Shown here: piece by piece, positions 1 through 7,012 of the stretch
Layout: every line of letters starts with the position of its first letter
Position numbering within the stretch: position 1 is the stretch's first letter
Source: an uncultured Pirellulaceae bacterium
GTDB taxonomy: Bacteria > Planctomycetota > Planctomycetia > Pirellulales > Pirellulaceae
Direction: 5' to 3'
Length of the DNA stretch: 36,968 nt
Assembly (NCBI GenBank): GCA_937921995.1
Contig: CAKZVF010000292.1
Location: forward strand, 1 to 36,968
Notes under the pieces: generated by a model
What the model saw: the letters and a program-made list of their open reading frames with translations, nothing else
The model's database searches: none
What the model was told of the DNA's origin: nothing
Position numbers and translations under genes: made by a program

Positions 1-413
1 ACGCAGATCCCGTGCGCCGAATCGATATCGCGGCCTTGATAGAAAACGGTCGATTTATCCGCAACCGCGTCCCCGTCGGTGTCTTCGATAATCAGAATGC
101 GATCACCAGCCTCACGCACTTCTGCGTCGGTGTTGCGAAAATGCCGGTAGTTGACCACCTCGCAAACCCAAACGCGACCCAGATGATCGACGTCGATGTT
201 CGAAGGGTTCGCCAGCAGTGGTTCGGCAGCGAAAAGGCCAACTTCCAACCCCGGGTGGATGTCGAATTGTGTCGTTGCATTGCTGGCTTGATGGACCGGC
301 GCTGAATCGCCCTTGGCGTTCTGGCCGAAGCCGGTTTGCATGAGCAGGCAGATCGCGGAGACGCTCGCAAGCGCCGACAAAAAGAAGTCGATCGAAGAGT
401 TGCTGTCTTTCAT
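1..413 (-). CDS. PVC-type membrane-bound dehydrogenase, N-terminal part (runs off the left edge)
   Basis: An open frame starts at an ATG at 413 and continues past base 1 without a stop, giving 137 residues of a larger protein. It begins with a Sec-type signal peptide (hydrophobic stretch about residues 9-30, ending near GFGQ). It then reads into FDIHPGLEVGLFAAEPLL, NPSNIDVDHLGRVWVCEVVNYR, and GDRILIIEDTDGDAVAD, the hallmark opening of the Pirellula/Verrucomicrobium membrane-bound dehydrogenase family (Piru_Ver_Nterm, a beta-propeller like a soluble sugar dehydrogenase). Full family members are usually around 1000 residues and often carry HEAT repeats and a C-terminal haem-binding CxxCH; none of that lies in this window. 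An in-frame GTG lies three codons upstream, and no strong ribosome-binding site separates the two starts. It is on the same strand as the DUF1552/DUF1592 pair, but a 195-bp gap with a palindromic pair separates them. An oxidative role at the cell envelope is inferred from the family. Confidence 0.85.
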   Translation of the reverse strand, partial: MKDSNSSIDFFLSALASVSAICLLMQTGFGQNAKGDSAPVHQASNATTQFDIHPGLEVGLFAAEPLLANPSNIDVDHLGRVWVCEVVNYRHFRNTDAEVREAGDRILIIEDTDGDAVADKSTVFYQGRDIDSAHGIC

Positions 414-488
414 GTCGCTCACTTTTTTGGTGGAGGTGGAGGTGGCGGAAGAGGTAGCGGAGTCGTGATGGCGGAGGCCCGCGCCCCT

Positions 489-584
489 TGAGCGGCAGAG
501 CGCTAGCCGCTGGTTCGTCGATCTACGGTGTCCCAATGTTTCTACTTATCGCTCGGCAACCCGCGGCTAGCGCCTTGCGGCTCA
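489..584. repeat. Palindromic REP-like inverted pair
   Basis: Two near-complementary arms of about 28 bases lie at 489-517 and 555-584, separated by about 37 bases. Both contain the core GCTAGCCGC, once directly and once as its complement, with a few mismatches elsewhere in the arm. The element fills most of the gap between two minus-strand genes. Neither side has a T-run, so it is not a standard terminator. From general knowledge, similar GCTAGCCGC-type sequences recur in Pirellulaceae genomes, which would make this a REP-like dispersed repeat; that was not checked here. A G-rich run (GGTGGAGGTGGAGGTGG) lies just to its left at 429-460. Confidence 0.55.
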
Positions 585-608
585 AAAGCATTATCAGCCT
601 GCAACCTC

Positions 609-1940
609 TTAGCCTAAATCCAGCTTCCCGCCTTCGCAAAGATTCTTCTCTCCGAACGATTTTAACTCATTGCCGAACGCCGATGTGAGTGTCATCCAAA
701 GTCGATTATGAGCGACGTCACCCATTTTCAAATAGCGGCCCATTTTGAATCCCTTTGCAGAACCCGCCAACAACATCGGGATATTCTGCAGCGTATGCGA
801 ATTTCCTTTGCCCAGTTCGTTGGTCCAGATCACCAGCGTATTGTCCAACAGGCTTTCATCGGTGCCAGGTTCTTTCGTTTGGGCCAGTTTCTTCAGAAGG
901 TAATTAATCTCCCCTGCAAACCACTGGTTGATCTTGGTCAGCTTCTTTTGCGAATCCTCTTTCATGTCCGGATCATGCGAAAGTTGATGATGGGGTTCGT
1001 TAATGCCCAGCCACTTCATCCGCACCTGGCCGACGGAATTCGAATACTGCAGCGTCGCAACGCGATTCATATCGTTGGCCATCCCGTTGACCAACAAGTC
1101 GATTTGCATCTTAGAGATTTTAGGCATGTTCTCTTGGCGCAGCGCCACGCCGTCTTCCAAATTGGGAGCTGGAAAGTCGAGCTGTTGTTGGGCCGCTTCG
1201 CGCAGGTCGCGTTCCATCTCCGAGACGAATCCTTGGTGCGCTTGCATCATTTCCTGCGCTTCTTTACCGAGTCGATTACCGACGGTTTTCAGCTGGTCTT
1301 TGACGTCGTCCAAAACGCTGCGAAGGAGATCGTCATCTTTACTGCGTCCGTACATTCGGGTGAACATAGAGTAAGGGTCATCCACCGGCGCGACGGGACG
1401 GTTTTTGCCGGCGTAACACATGCGCGTCCACGGATCGGCCTCATCACGCACCTCGACGCCGAATTCAAGCGATCCAAAACGAGTGGACGTTGTTGGTGCC
1501 GATTGCAGGAAGTTCTTCAGTTCTTGGTCCACCGAAATATCGCTGGCCCAACCGGCCGGCGTATCCGAACCGCCTTGGATATTCCCCGGCAATAGTTCTG
1601 CACCGGTTAGAAGGCAGCTCATCCCGCGCATGTGACTATCACCATCACCGCGGACTTTGTTGGAAACACCATGAAGCAGCAACATCTTGTCTTTGAAGTC
1701 CGCCAGTGGCTCAAGAATAGGCGTGATCTCAAAATCCGGCCCTTCGGTTTCAGGCCAAAAATTATTCTGCACGACACCGTTAGGCGAAAAGACGATGATG
1801 ACGCGCTGCTTCTTCTTGCGTTTGGTTAGACTGCCAGATGAATCCCCAAATACGGCCGGCAATCCTGAAACAAACGGCAACGCCGCAGCGCTTACGCCCA
1901 ATTTGGCAAGGAACTGTCGTCTTCGATAAAAATCGTTCAT
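609..1940 (-). CDS. DUF1552 domain-containing exported protein
   Basis: This encodes 443 residues, matching the DUF1552 family found almost exclusively in Planctomycetes, Verrucomicrobia and some myxobacteria. The start at 1940 is chosen over the longer frame (2033) because a GAGGAAG ribosome-binding site sits just upstream and the protein then begins with a Tat-like signal: RRRQFL at residues 6-11 followed by a hydrophobic segment to about residue 31. The family-typical stretches are visible: a VIIVFSPNGV segment after the signal, a GEINYLLKKLA region, and a DNTLVIWTNELGKGNSH motif near the C-terminus. It lies 25 bp downstream of the DUF1592 cytochrome gene on the same strand, the usual arrangement for this pair, so the two are very probably co-transcribed and act together outside the cytoplasm. 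The biochemical function is not established. Nothing looks truncated. Confidence 0.88.
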   Translation of the reverse strand: MNDFYRRRQFLAKLGVSAAALPFVSGLPAVFGDSSGSLTKRKKKQRVIIVFSPNGVVQNNFWPETEGPDFEITPILEPLADFKDKMLLLHGVSNKVRGDGDSHMRGMSCLLTGAELLPGNIQGGSDTPAGWASDISVDQELKNFLQSAPTTSTRFGSLEFGVEVRDEADPWTRMCYAGKNRPVAPVDDPYSMFTRMYGRSKDDDLLRSVLDDVKDQLKTVGNRLGKEAQEMMQAHQGFVSEMERDLREAAQQQLDFPAPNLEDGVALRQENMPKISKMQIDLLVNGMANDMNRVATLQYSNSVGQVRMKWLGINEPHHQLSHDPDMKEDSQKKLTKINQWFAGEINYLLKKLAQTKEPGTDESLLDNTLVIWTNELGKGNSHTLQNIPMLLAGSAKGFKMGRYLKMGDVAHNRLWMTLTSAFGNELKSFGEKNLCEGGKLDLG

Positions 1941-1965
1941 CGCATCTTCCTCGGAGCTGATTGAA

Positions 1966-4335
1966 TTATTCGTCGTTGTTTGGATCGTCGGAAAGGTTGA
2001 CATCGTGTGTCGCCGCCACCACCGCAATTTCAACGATTAAGTTCTGGACGTTGAAGTTTGATTGTTGGAACTTGACGTGCATCTGGTCAAGCACGTCCGG
2101 CCCAAACGCATAGATTGGCTGTTTCACGAAGTGTTCGAACATCTTTTCGATAAAGTTACGATGAGCCTCCGGGCTATTGACCAAGTATTTAGCCAGATCC
2201 TTAGCGCCGTTAAAAACTACCTTATCCGATGTTGGTGAAAGGTAAACGGTCTTGGAGTCGATGGGTTTGTCTTTTTCGGTATCGCGGAACCTGCCAACGG
2301 CATCGTAGTTTTCCAAACTAAAGCCCAGCGGGTTGATGACGCTATGACATCCGCTGCAGTTGATTTCTTTTGTCTGGTGCGTCACGCGTTCGCGTGTCGT
2401 CATCGATGGATCAAACTCTTCCTCCAATGGCTCCACGTCGATCGGTGGTGGCTTCAGAGAACGGCCCAAGAGGCTTTTTGCGACGAAGACGCCCCGGTGA
2501 ATGGGCGAGGTGTTCTTATAGTAGGCCAATCCCGTCATCAAATAGGGATGAGTCAAAATACCCGAGCGGCGATCCGCTTCGAAGCTGACCTTTTGGAACG
2601 GTTCCTCTTTGGTTTTTTCGATTCCGTAAAAGGTCGCCATTCTTTGGTCGATAAAGATCTCATCAAAAAGTAGTAACTTTCGGAAATCGGGGTCTTTTGA
2701 CCAGACGATTTCATTCAGCGACATGTCGATTGAATCACGCAGCGATTGAATCAGTTCCTGTCCGAATCCGGGGTAAACGTCTTCGTCTTTCGAAGCGTGC
2801 GACGCCTTCTCCATCTCCAACCAATGGTAAAAGAATTCGTTCAGCTTCTTGCGAGTGCGCGGTTTGTACAGCATCTCCCACGCCGCCGCGACGACTTGAT
2901 CACTCGTTTTCAGTTTCCCACCGGCGGCAACTTCGTTCAGTTCTTCATCGGGAATGGAATCCCACAAAATAATCGAGAGACGATTCGCGATGTCATAGGA
3001 ATCAGCATCGTTTTTGAAGCAGGTCAAATAGAGGAACTGCGGCGATTTCAGTGTCAGCAACATCGTGCGTTTGACCGCCGCAAGATCGCTGGACGCGATT
3101 TCAAATTGTCGATTAACGAAGTACTGTTTTTCCTGATCGTCCAATTCGCGTCCGAACGCTGCTTTGACAAAATCTGTGGCGAATTTCAAATGTCGTTCAT
3201 GGTCTTTGGCGACACGCTCTTGTTCGGTTGCTTTGCTTTTTCGACGTTTAATTCGACCGTATTTATCATCGAGAATCGAATCAAGCTCGCGCTCGAAAAA
3301 GTTCATGGTCTCCATCGCAGCGCGTGTGGTTGCGGCATCCCATTGGTCGGAGATGCTAGTCCCGCGTGCATAGCCGATACTGCTGTCGTCGGCCGGGAAT
3401 TTGGTTTTGAGAACAACCATCGGATGAAACCAGCCACTTGAAACCGACCGCGCGGGAATGACCTCGCGGATGCCCGATGGTTTTATCCACTCAAGTTTGA
3501 TGTTCGCCGTTTCGTCGTTGTACTTGAACATCTTCAGCGCAATCGGGTAGACCTCGCCGGCATCCAAACGCATCGTCGCGCGGAACTCTTCGGTGTCTGT
3601 GGAATTCACGCGATTGTCGATCAGTCGGTTTGTACCATTACAGGAGAGTGAAAATCCGTTCTTCGAAGAAACTATGAACTCATAGGTTCCCGTTTCTTTA
3701 ATGATCAAACCACCTTCAAAGAAGATTGAGAATTGGGTGGGGTCTTTTAGCTTTTCAGCGTCCGGTGATTTGTCGGCGAAATCAAAATTGATAGTCGGTT
3801 CCAGACGCTCAATCAGGGGCTTGCCTTTCCCGAGTTCGCGCGTGTCATAGTATTGTGCTCTGAATCCTCGTTTTTCGCCGACCCATGGAGCTCCACGAAA
3901 TGCTTTGACGATGTCGCGCACAGAGTTTTGGTACTGCCCAACGGTACGCCTTGAAAATTCGATGTCGGGCGGATTGTTTCTGCGTTGTGCAGCGCGGGAA
4001 TAGAAGGCCTGATAAAGATAAGCCGTCACGACTTCGGCGTCTTCGCCAGCGCAATCCTCGGGAGATCCTTCTGGCATCGTCTGGTCAACGTATTTGCTTA
4101 ATTCGGAGACCGGCAAATCTCCGATCAGAGGAGAATCATAAACGCCTTCGACGCCTTCTGCTTTTTCGCCGTGGCAGAGGGCACAGAACTGAGCGTAGAT
4201 TGCTTGGCCGCGTTCGAAATCTGCAGGCAGCATCTGACCGTTGGTCGCTGAACCGAAAGCGCCGAAGATCACTGCTGCTACCGACAAAGCGCCCCAAATT
4301 GTACGACGATCCGAATATAGTTGGGCTATCATCAT
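1966..4335 (-). CDS. DUF1592/DUF1588/DUF1585 cytochrome c-type protein with PA14 insert
   Basis: This encodes 789 residues. An N-terminal signal/anchor (about residues 11-33) is followed by a cytochrome c-like segment with haem motif CALCH at residues 51-55, then a short DUF1587-like stretch (about 125-148, FSRRTVGQYQNSVRDI). A PA14-like carbohydrate-binding domain follows at about 155-300 (FRAQYYDTREL, then ETGTYEFIVSSKNGFSL). After that come DUF1595 (about 380-440), DUF1592 (about 445-570), DUF1588 (about 590-690) with a second haem motif CSGCH at 660-664, and DUF1585 (about 715-789). The domain order is that of the large planctomycetal envelope cytochromes. Their substrate is unknown; the PA14 module suggests contact with a polysaccharide or surface ligand. 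Two adjacent ATG codons (4335, 4332) are possible starts and no strong ribosome-binding site decides between them. It is the upstream partner of the DUF1552 gene. Confidence 0.88.
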   Translation of the reverse strand: MMIAQLYSDRRTIWGALSVAAVIFGAFGSATNGQMLPADFERGQAIYAQFCALCHGEKAEGVEGVYDSPLIGDLPVSELSKYVDQTMPEGSPEDCAGEDAEVVTAYLYQAFYSRAAQRRNNPPDIEFSRRTVGQYQNSVRDIVKAFRGAPWVGEKRGFRAQYYDTRELGKGKPLIERLEPTINFDFADKSPDAEKLKDPTQFSIFFEGGLIIKETGTYEFIVSSKNGFSLSCNGTNRLIDNRVNSTDTEEFRATMRLDAGEVYPIALKMFKYNDETANIKLEWIKPSGIREVIPARSVSSGWFHPMVVLKTKFPADDSSIGYARGTSISDQWDAATTRAAMETMNFFERELDSILDDKYGRIKRRKSKATEQERVAKDHERHLKFATDFVKAAFGRELDDQEKQYFVNRQFEIASSDLAAVKRTMLLTLKSPQFLYLTCFKNDADSYDIANRLSIILWDSIPDEELNEVAAGGKLKTSDQVVAAAWEMLYKPRTRKKLNEFFYHWLEMEKASHASKDEDVYPGFGQELIQSLRDSIDMSLNEIVWSKDPDFRKLLLFDEIFIDQRMATFYGIEKTKEEPFQKVSFEADRRSGILTHPYLMTGLAYYKNTSPIHRGVFVAKSLLGRSLKPPPIDVEPLEEEFDPSMTTRERVTHQTKEINCSGCHSVINPLGFSLENYDAVGRFRDTEKDKPIDSKTVYLSPTSDKVVFNGAKDLAKYLVNSPEAHRNFIEKMFEHFVKQPIYAFGPDVLDQMHVKFQQSNFNVQNLIVEIAVVAATHDVNLSDDPNNDE

Positions 4336-4454
4336 GCAATCTCAGCAAAGTTCAGCGAGCGCGGCAAAAAGAAAATTGACCGGCGACGAACGGGGCAGTT
4401 TCTCAGCGGCCGATCCAGTTTAATCAGCAGTTGCCGCGACGACCGCCGGTTGCC

Positions 4455-5006
4455 TTAAACTGAGTTTTTGGCAGCCAGATTCGCATTTTCTCTATCAATC
4501 GCCTCAAGAATCAGCTTTTTCGCGACATCGACCTCGCAGCACTGCGCAATTTTGACCCATTTGCCGGGCTCAAGATCTTTATAGTGACCGAAGAAGTGTT
4601 CAATCTGTTCGACCGTAATCTCGGGCAGATCATTGTACGACTTCAATTTTTCATAACGCCGCGTTAGTTTCGTCGAGGGCACGGCAATGATCTTTTCATC
4701 ATGCCCGGCATCATCTTCCATGATCAAAACGCCTAACGGGCGACAATTGATGACGGCACCGGGAACGATCGCGCGAGTGTTGCAAACCAAAACGTCGATC
4801 GGGTCTCCGTCGGCAGATAACGTGTGCGGCACGAATCCGTAGTTCCCTGGATAAACCATCGACGTGTACAAAAATCGGTCAACGAAAAGAGTACCAGACG
4901 CTTTATCCATTTCGTACTTAATGGGCTGTCCACCCACGGGGACTTCAATGATTACGTTGATGTCTTCGGGAGGGTTTTCGCCGATTGAAATCGCGTCGAG
5001 TCTCAT
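4455..5006 (-). CDS. ppa: Inorganic pyrophosphatase (family I)
   Basis: This encodes 183 residues, close to the usual 170-180 for bacterial soluble family I pyrophosphatases, which hydrolyse pyrophosphate to two phosphates in the cytoplasm and so drive biosynthetic reactions. The family signature DGDPID is at residues 66-71, supplying the three metal-binding aspartates D66, D68 and D71. K30 and E32 (in IKYEMDK), R44 (FVDRF) and Y56 (GNYGFVP) line up with active-site residues of the E. coli enzyme. D98 and D103 in [10 protein letters not shown] match the second acidic pair. The C-terminal part keeps [15 protein letters not shown]. The protein is complete with no odd features. It lies 120 bp upstream of the DUF1592 gene on the same strand; a shared transcript is possible but the functions are unrelated. 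Confidence 0.96.
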   Translation of the reverse strand: MRLDAISIGENPPEDINVIIEVPVGGQPIKYEMDKASGTLFVDRFLYTSMVYPGNYGFVPHTLSADGDPIDVLVCNTRAIVPGAVINCRPLGVLIMEDDAGHDEKIIAVPSTKLTRRYEKLKSYNDLPEITVEQIEHFFGHYKDLEPGKWVKIAQCCEVDVAKKLILEAIDRENANLAAKNSV

Positions 5007-5144
5007 GGCTTCTCAATTTCAGATTGGAGTTGTGAAGAATTTGGAGTGTTGCAAAATTTTCGTTCGTGAACTTAGCAAACCTTTCGGCTTTTCTACCTTA
5101 GCGTTTTTTCGCCTAAGGATAGAGCTCATCTGTTGTCAAAATTG

Positions 5145-5179
5145 AAAAAAAAAAGAGCGAATCCTAAAGAATTCGCTCT
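5145..5179 (-). terminator. Intrinsic terminator of the 153-residue hypothetical gene
   Basis: The arms AGAGCGAAT (5154-5162) and ATTCGCTCT (5171-5179) form a 9-bp perfect stem with an 8-base loop. On the minus strand the stem is followed by an uninterrupted run of about nine T (5145-5153), as expected for Rho-independent termination. It lies about 30 bp past the stop codon of the upstream gene and separates it from the pyrophosphatase gene. Confidence 0.85.
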
Positions 5180-5210
5180 ATGTGCTTTCTCGATGGGAAA
5201 GGACTGCCGT

Positions 5211-5672
5211 TTATTTGGCTGTGGCGTTACTGCCAACATTCTTTACAACGTCAACCAGTTCCTCCGACACCTTGATAACGGCGTCTCTAACGTTTTCTTC
5301 GCCCAGCCGGAGAACTTTGACTGTCTCCCAGCCTTTGTCTTCTTTCCCGTCCAATGTGGATCGGAAGGTTTCGTACGCGGCGTCGATCTGTTGTTTGGCT
5401 TCTTCAGTCAGACCGGCCATCGTGCCTTTCCAACGCCAGTTCAGTTGGCACTGACCTTTGTACATTTGAACAACCGCACATTTCCCTGCCGAACCGGAGA
5501 ACGTCGCGTAGTCCGATTTCCCTCGGGAGACCGACGTGTAGGAGATATCGAGATCCGTGTGCTCGACGATCTCTTCCTCCAAAGCAACGTAAGCGTCGTA
5601 AGCTCTATCGCTTGGACAGAGACGTTCCGTTTCTTGGATCCACTGTTCGCGTGTAATTTCTGTAGGTGCCAT
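5211..5672 (-). CDS. Conserved-looking hypothetical protein, 153 residues
   Basis: I do not recognise this protein family. The 153-residue product has no signal peptide and no membrane segment, so it is probably cytoplasmic. The N-terminal 35 residues are acidic and probably helical (REQWIQETERL, YVALEEEIVEH). A beta-rich middle (ISYTSVSRGKSDYATF, KCAVVQMYKGQCQLNWRWKG) leads to a helical C-terminal part (LTEEAKQQIDAAYETF; ENVRDAVIKVSEELVDVV). Two cysteines lie near the middle (KCAVVQMYKGQC), with a third at residue 19. A GAGAAGG ribosome-binding site lies about 10 bases upstream of the ATG, and a strong terminator follows the stop, so it looks like a real monocistronic gene. No function is proposed. 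Confidence 0.7.
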   Translation of the reverse strand: MAPTEITREQWIQETERLCPSDRAYDAYVALEEEIVEHTDLDISYTSVSRGKSDYATFSGSAGKCAVVQMYKGQCQLNWRWKGTMAGLTEEAKQQIDAAYETFRSTLDGKEDKGWETVKVLRLGEENVRDAVIKVSEELVDVVKNVGSNATAK

Positions 5673-6105
5673 AGCTTAAACCTTCTCAAACTCGAATTGA
5701 CTCAATTGATACTATCATAACCCGAATTTCAGAATTTTCTCACCCCGGATCGTCCATTTTTTCTTCTACACCGAGAAAAGGCTTAGCCAGACTGAAGTTT
5801 TTGAACGAAAATCGTGTCCTGAATCCACAACGGCCTTGGAACGCGTCTTTGCTTTGACGATAAGAATTCTATTCTGGTTCAAGATGGGTGCGATAAGATA
5901 AGCAGAGCGCTTGCGATTCCTCCGATTTGGGGCTTATCTTTTCGTACCGGAAAACGAAAATGTGAGCTCACGCTGTAGGGTTGTCTCAAAAAACGTAACA
6001 TAGGAAACGGCCTGTTTGCGGCTCAACAGCACACGGAACTGCGGCAAATCTTTTTAAGGCCATTTCTTGCCCGCGTAAATCATCAATTTTAACTCAATTC
6101 TCACC
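5673..6105. other. Divergent intergenic region
   Basis: This 433-bp region separates two divergently transcribed hypothetical genes and should contain the promoters of both. No open frame with coding character was seen. One inverted repeat is visible: AAGATAAGC at 5895-5903 and its complement at 5932-5940, with a 28-base spacer. The right arm is followed by only TTTTCG, so it is at best a weak hairpin or a protein-binding site. Confidence 0.5.
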
Positions 6106-6810
6106 ATGAACATCAAAGCCAACGCTCATCGGGGCTACCTACTTAAATACTTGCTCATTGGACTCGCAGCGCTAGCTTTTGGAGCGTGGCATCTCAAAGA
6201 CGGATTGGTCACCTATCCCGCGTTACGCGAGATGGCGGATGCTTATGAATTGCTGCAGGGGCCTTTGGACGAAAACGGGAAATCCGAGATCGCTGACGGC
6301 GAACTGCAAGCGAACTGGCAAGCACTCGCGGCTGAAAACGAGTGGCCCGAAGATGTTCCGAAACTGAACGATGAAATTGATAACCTGTTGCTGTACAACT
6401 ATTTCATCGGAGCGATTTTTACCACGATCGGACTGGCGTGTCTGTTCTTGGGTCTGACGACGATCGGGAAGTGGGTGGAGCTCAAGGACGGTGTCTTGTC
6501 CGACAAACGTGGTAACTCAATCAACATCAAAGACATCGTTGAGATTGATAAAAAGCGGTGGGAGAAAAAGGGCTTGGCAACGCTGACGGCCAAGTCGGGT
6601 GGTGAAACGAAAAGAATGATTTTGGACGACCTCAAATTTGACCGCGCATCGGTGGATGAAATGTTGTTGCATATCGAGCAAACCATTGGCGAAGATAAAA
6701 TCATTAATGGAGAAACCGAAGCCCATTACCAAGCAATTCGAAATCAGAAGCTGGCCGAACGCGAGGCGAAGCAGGCGGAACTAGATCAGATGGAAGAAGG
6801 TGACGCGTAG
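6106..6810 (+). CDS. Hypothetical membrane protein with two TM segments
   Basis: This encodes 234 residues that I do not recognise as a named family. Two hydrophobic segments are clear: about residues 13-30 (LKYLLIGLAALAFGAWHL) and about 96-120 (LYNYFIGAIFTTIGLACLF). The 65-residue acidic stretch between them would lie on one side of the membrane. The region after the second TM (about 122-195) alternates short beta-like strands (WVELKDGVLSDKRGNSINI, then LATLTAKSGG, then KRMILDDLKFD), resembling small membrane-associated PH-like folds; that is only an impression. The C-terminus is a charged helix (QAIRNQKLAEREAKQAELDQ). No Shine-Dalgarno sequence is visible before the ATG, which is common in planctomycetes. 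A probable terminator follows at 6881-6915. It stands alone between a divergent gene and the peptidase gene. Confidence 0.75.
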   Translation: MNIKANAHRGYLLKYLLIGLAALAFGAWHLKDGLVTYPALREMADAYELLQGPLDENGKSEIADGELQANWQALAAENEWPEDVPKLNDEIDNLLLYNYFIGAIFTTIGLACLFLGLTTIGKWVELKDGVLSDKRGNSINIKDIVEIDKKRWEKKGLATLTAKSGGETKRMILDDLKFDRASVDEMLLHIEQTIGEDKIINGETEAHYQAIRNQKLAEREAKQAELDQMEEGDA

Positions 6811-6880
6811 GTGTCCTGCTGACCCGATAGCACTTGCGGTTCGTAATATTGATTTTAAACGCTCACAAACACTCACAAAG

Positions 6881-6915
6881 GCTCGCTTTTTTTGAAAAGG
6901 CGAGTCATTTTTTTT
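6881..6915 (+). terminator. Probable terminator downstream of the two-TM hypothetical gene
   Basis: CTCGC followed by T residues pairs with AAAAGGCGAG with one bulge, forming a hairpin at about 6883-6904, then TCA and a run of eight T. It lies about 70 bases past the stop at 6810 on the same strand and about 100 bases before the M13 peptidase gene. Confidence 0.5.
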
Positions 6916-7012
6916 GAAATCACCACTTCAATCGAGATTGAGAAATCTGATATGCTGACGATTCAGCCTAAGTTACAGGCGTTTCAAATCTCTTGCTGGA
7001 CGGATCCACCCT

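Noticed and set aside
708..1595. Plus-strand open frame of 295 codons
   Set aside because: It lies wholly antisense to the DUF1552 gene, has no ribosome-binding site or family resemblance, and its composition mirrors the real gene.
2746..3441. Plus-strand open frame of 231 codons
   Set aside because: It is antisense to the DUF1592 cytochrome gene, whose domains cover this stretch completely.
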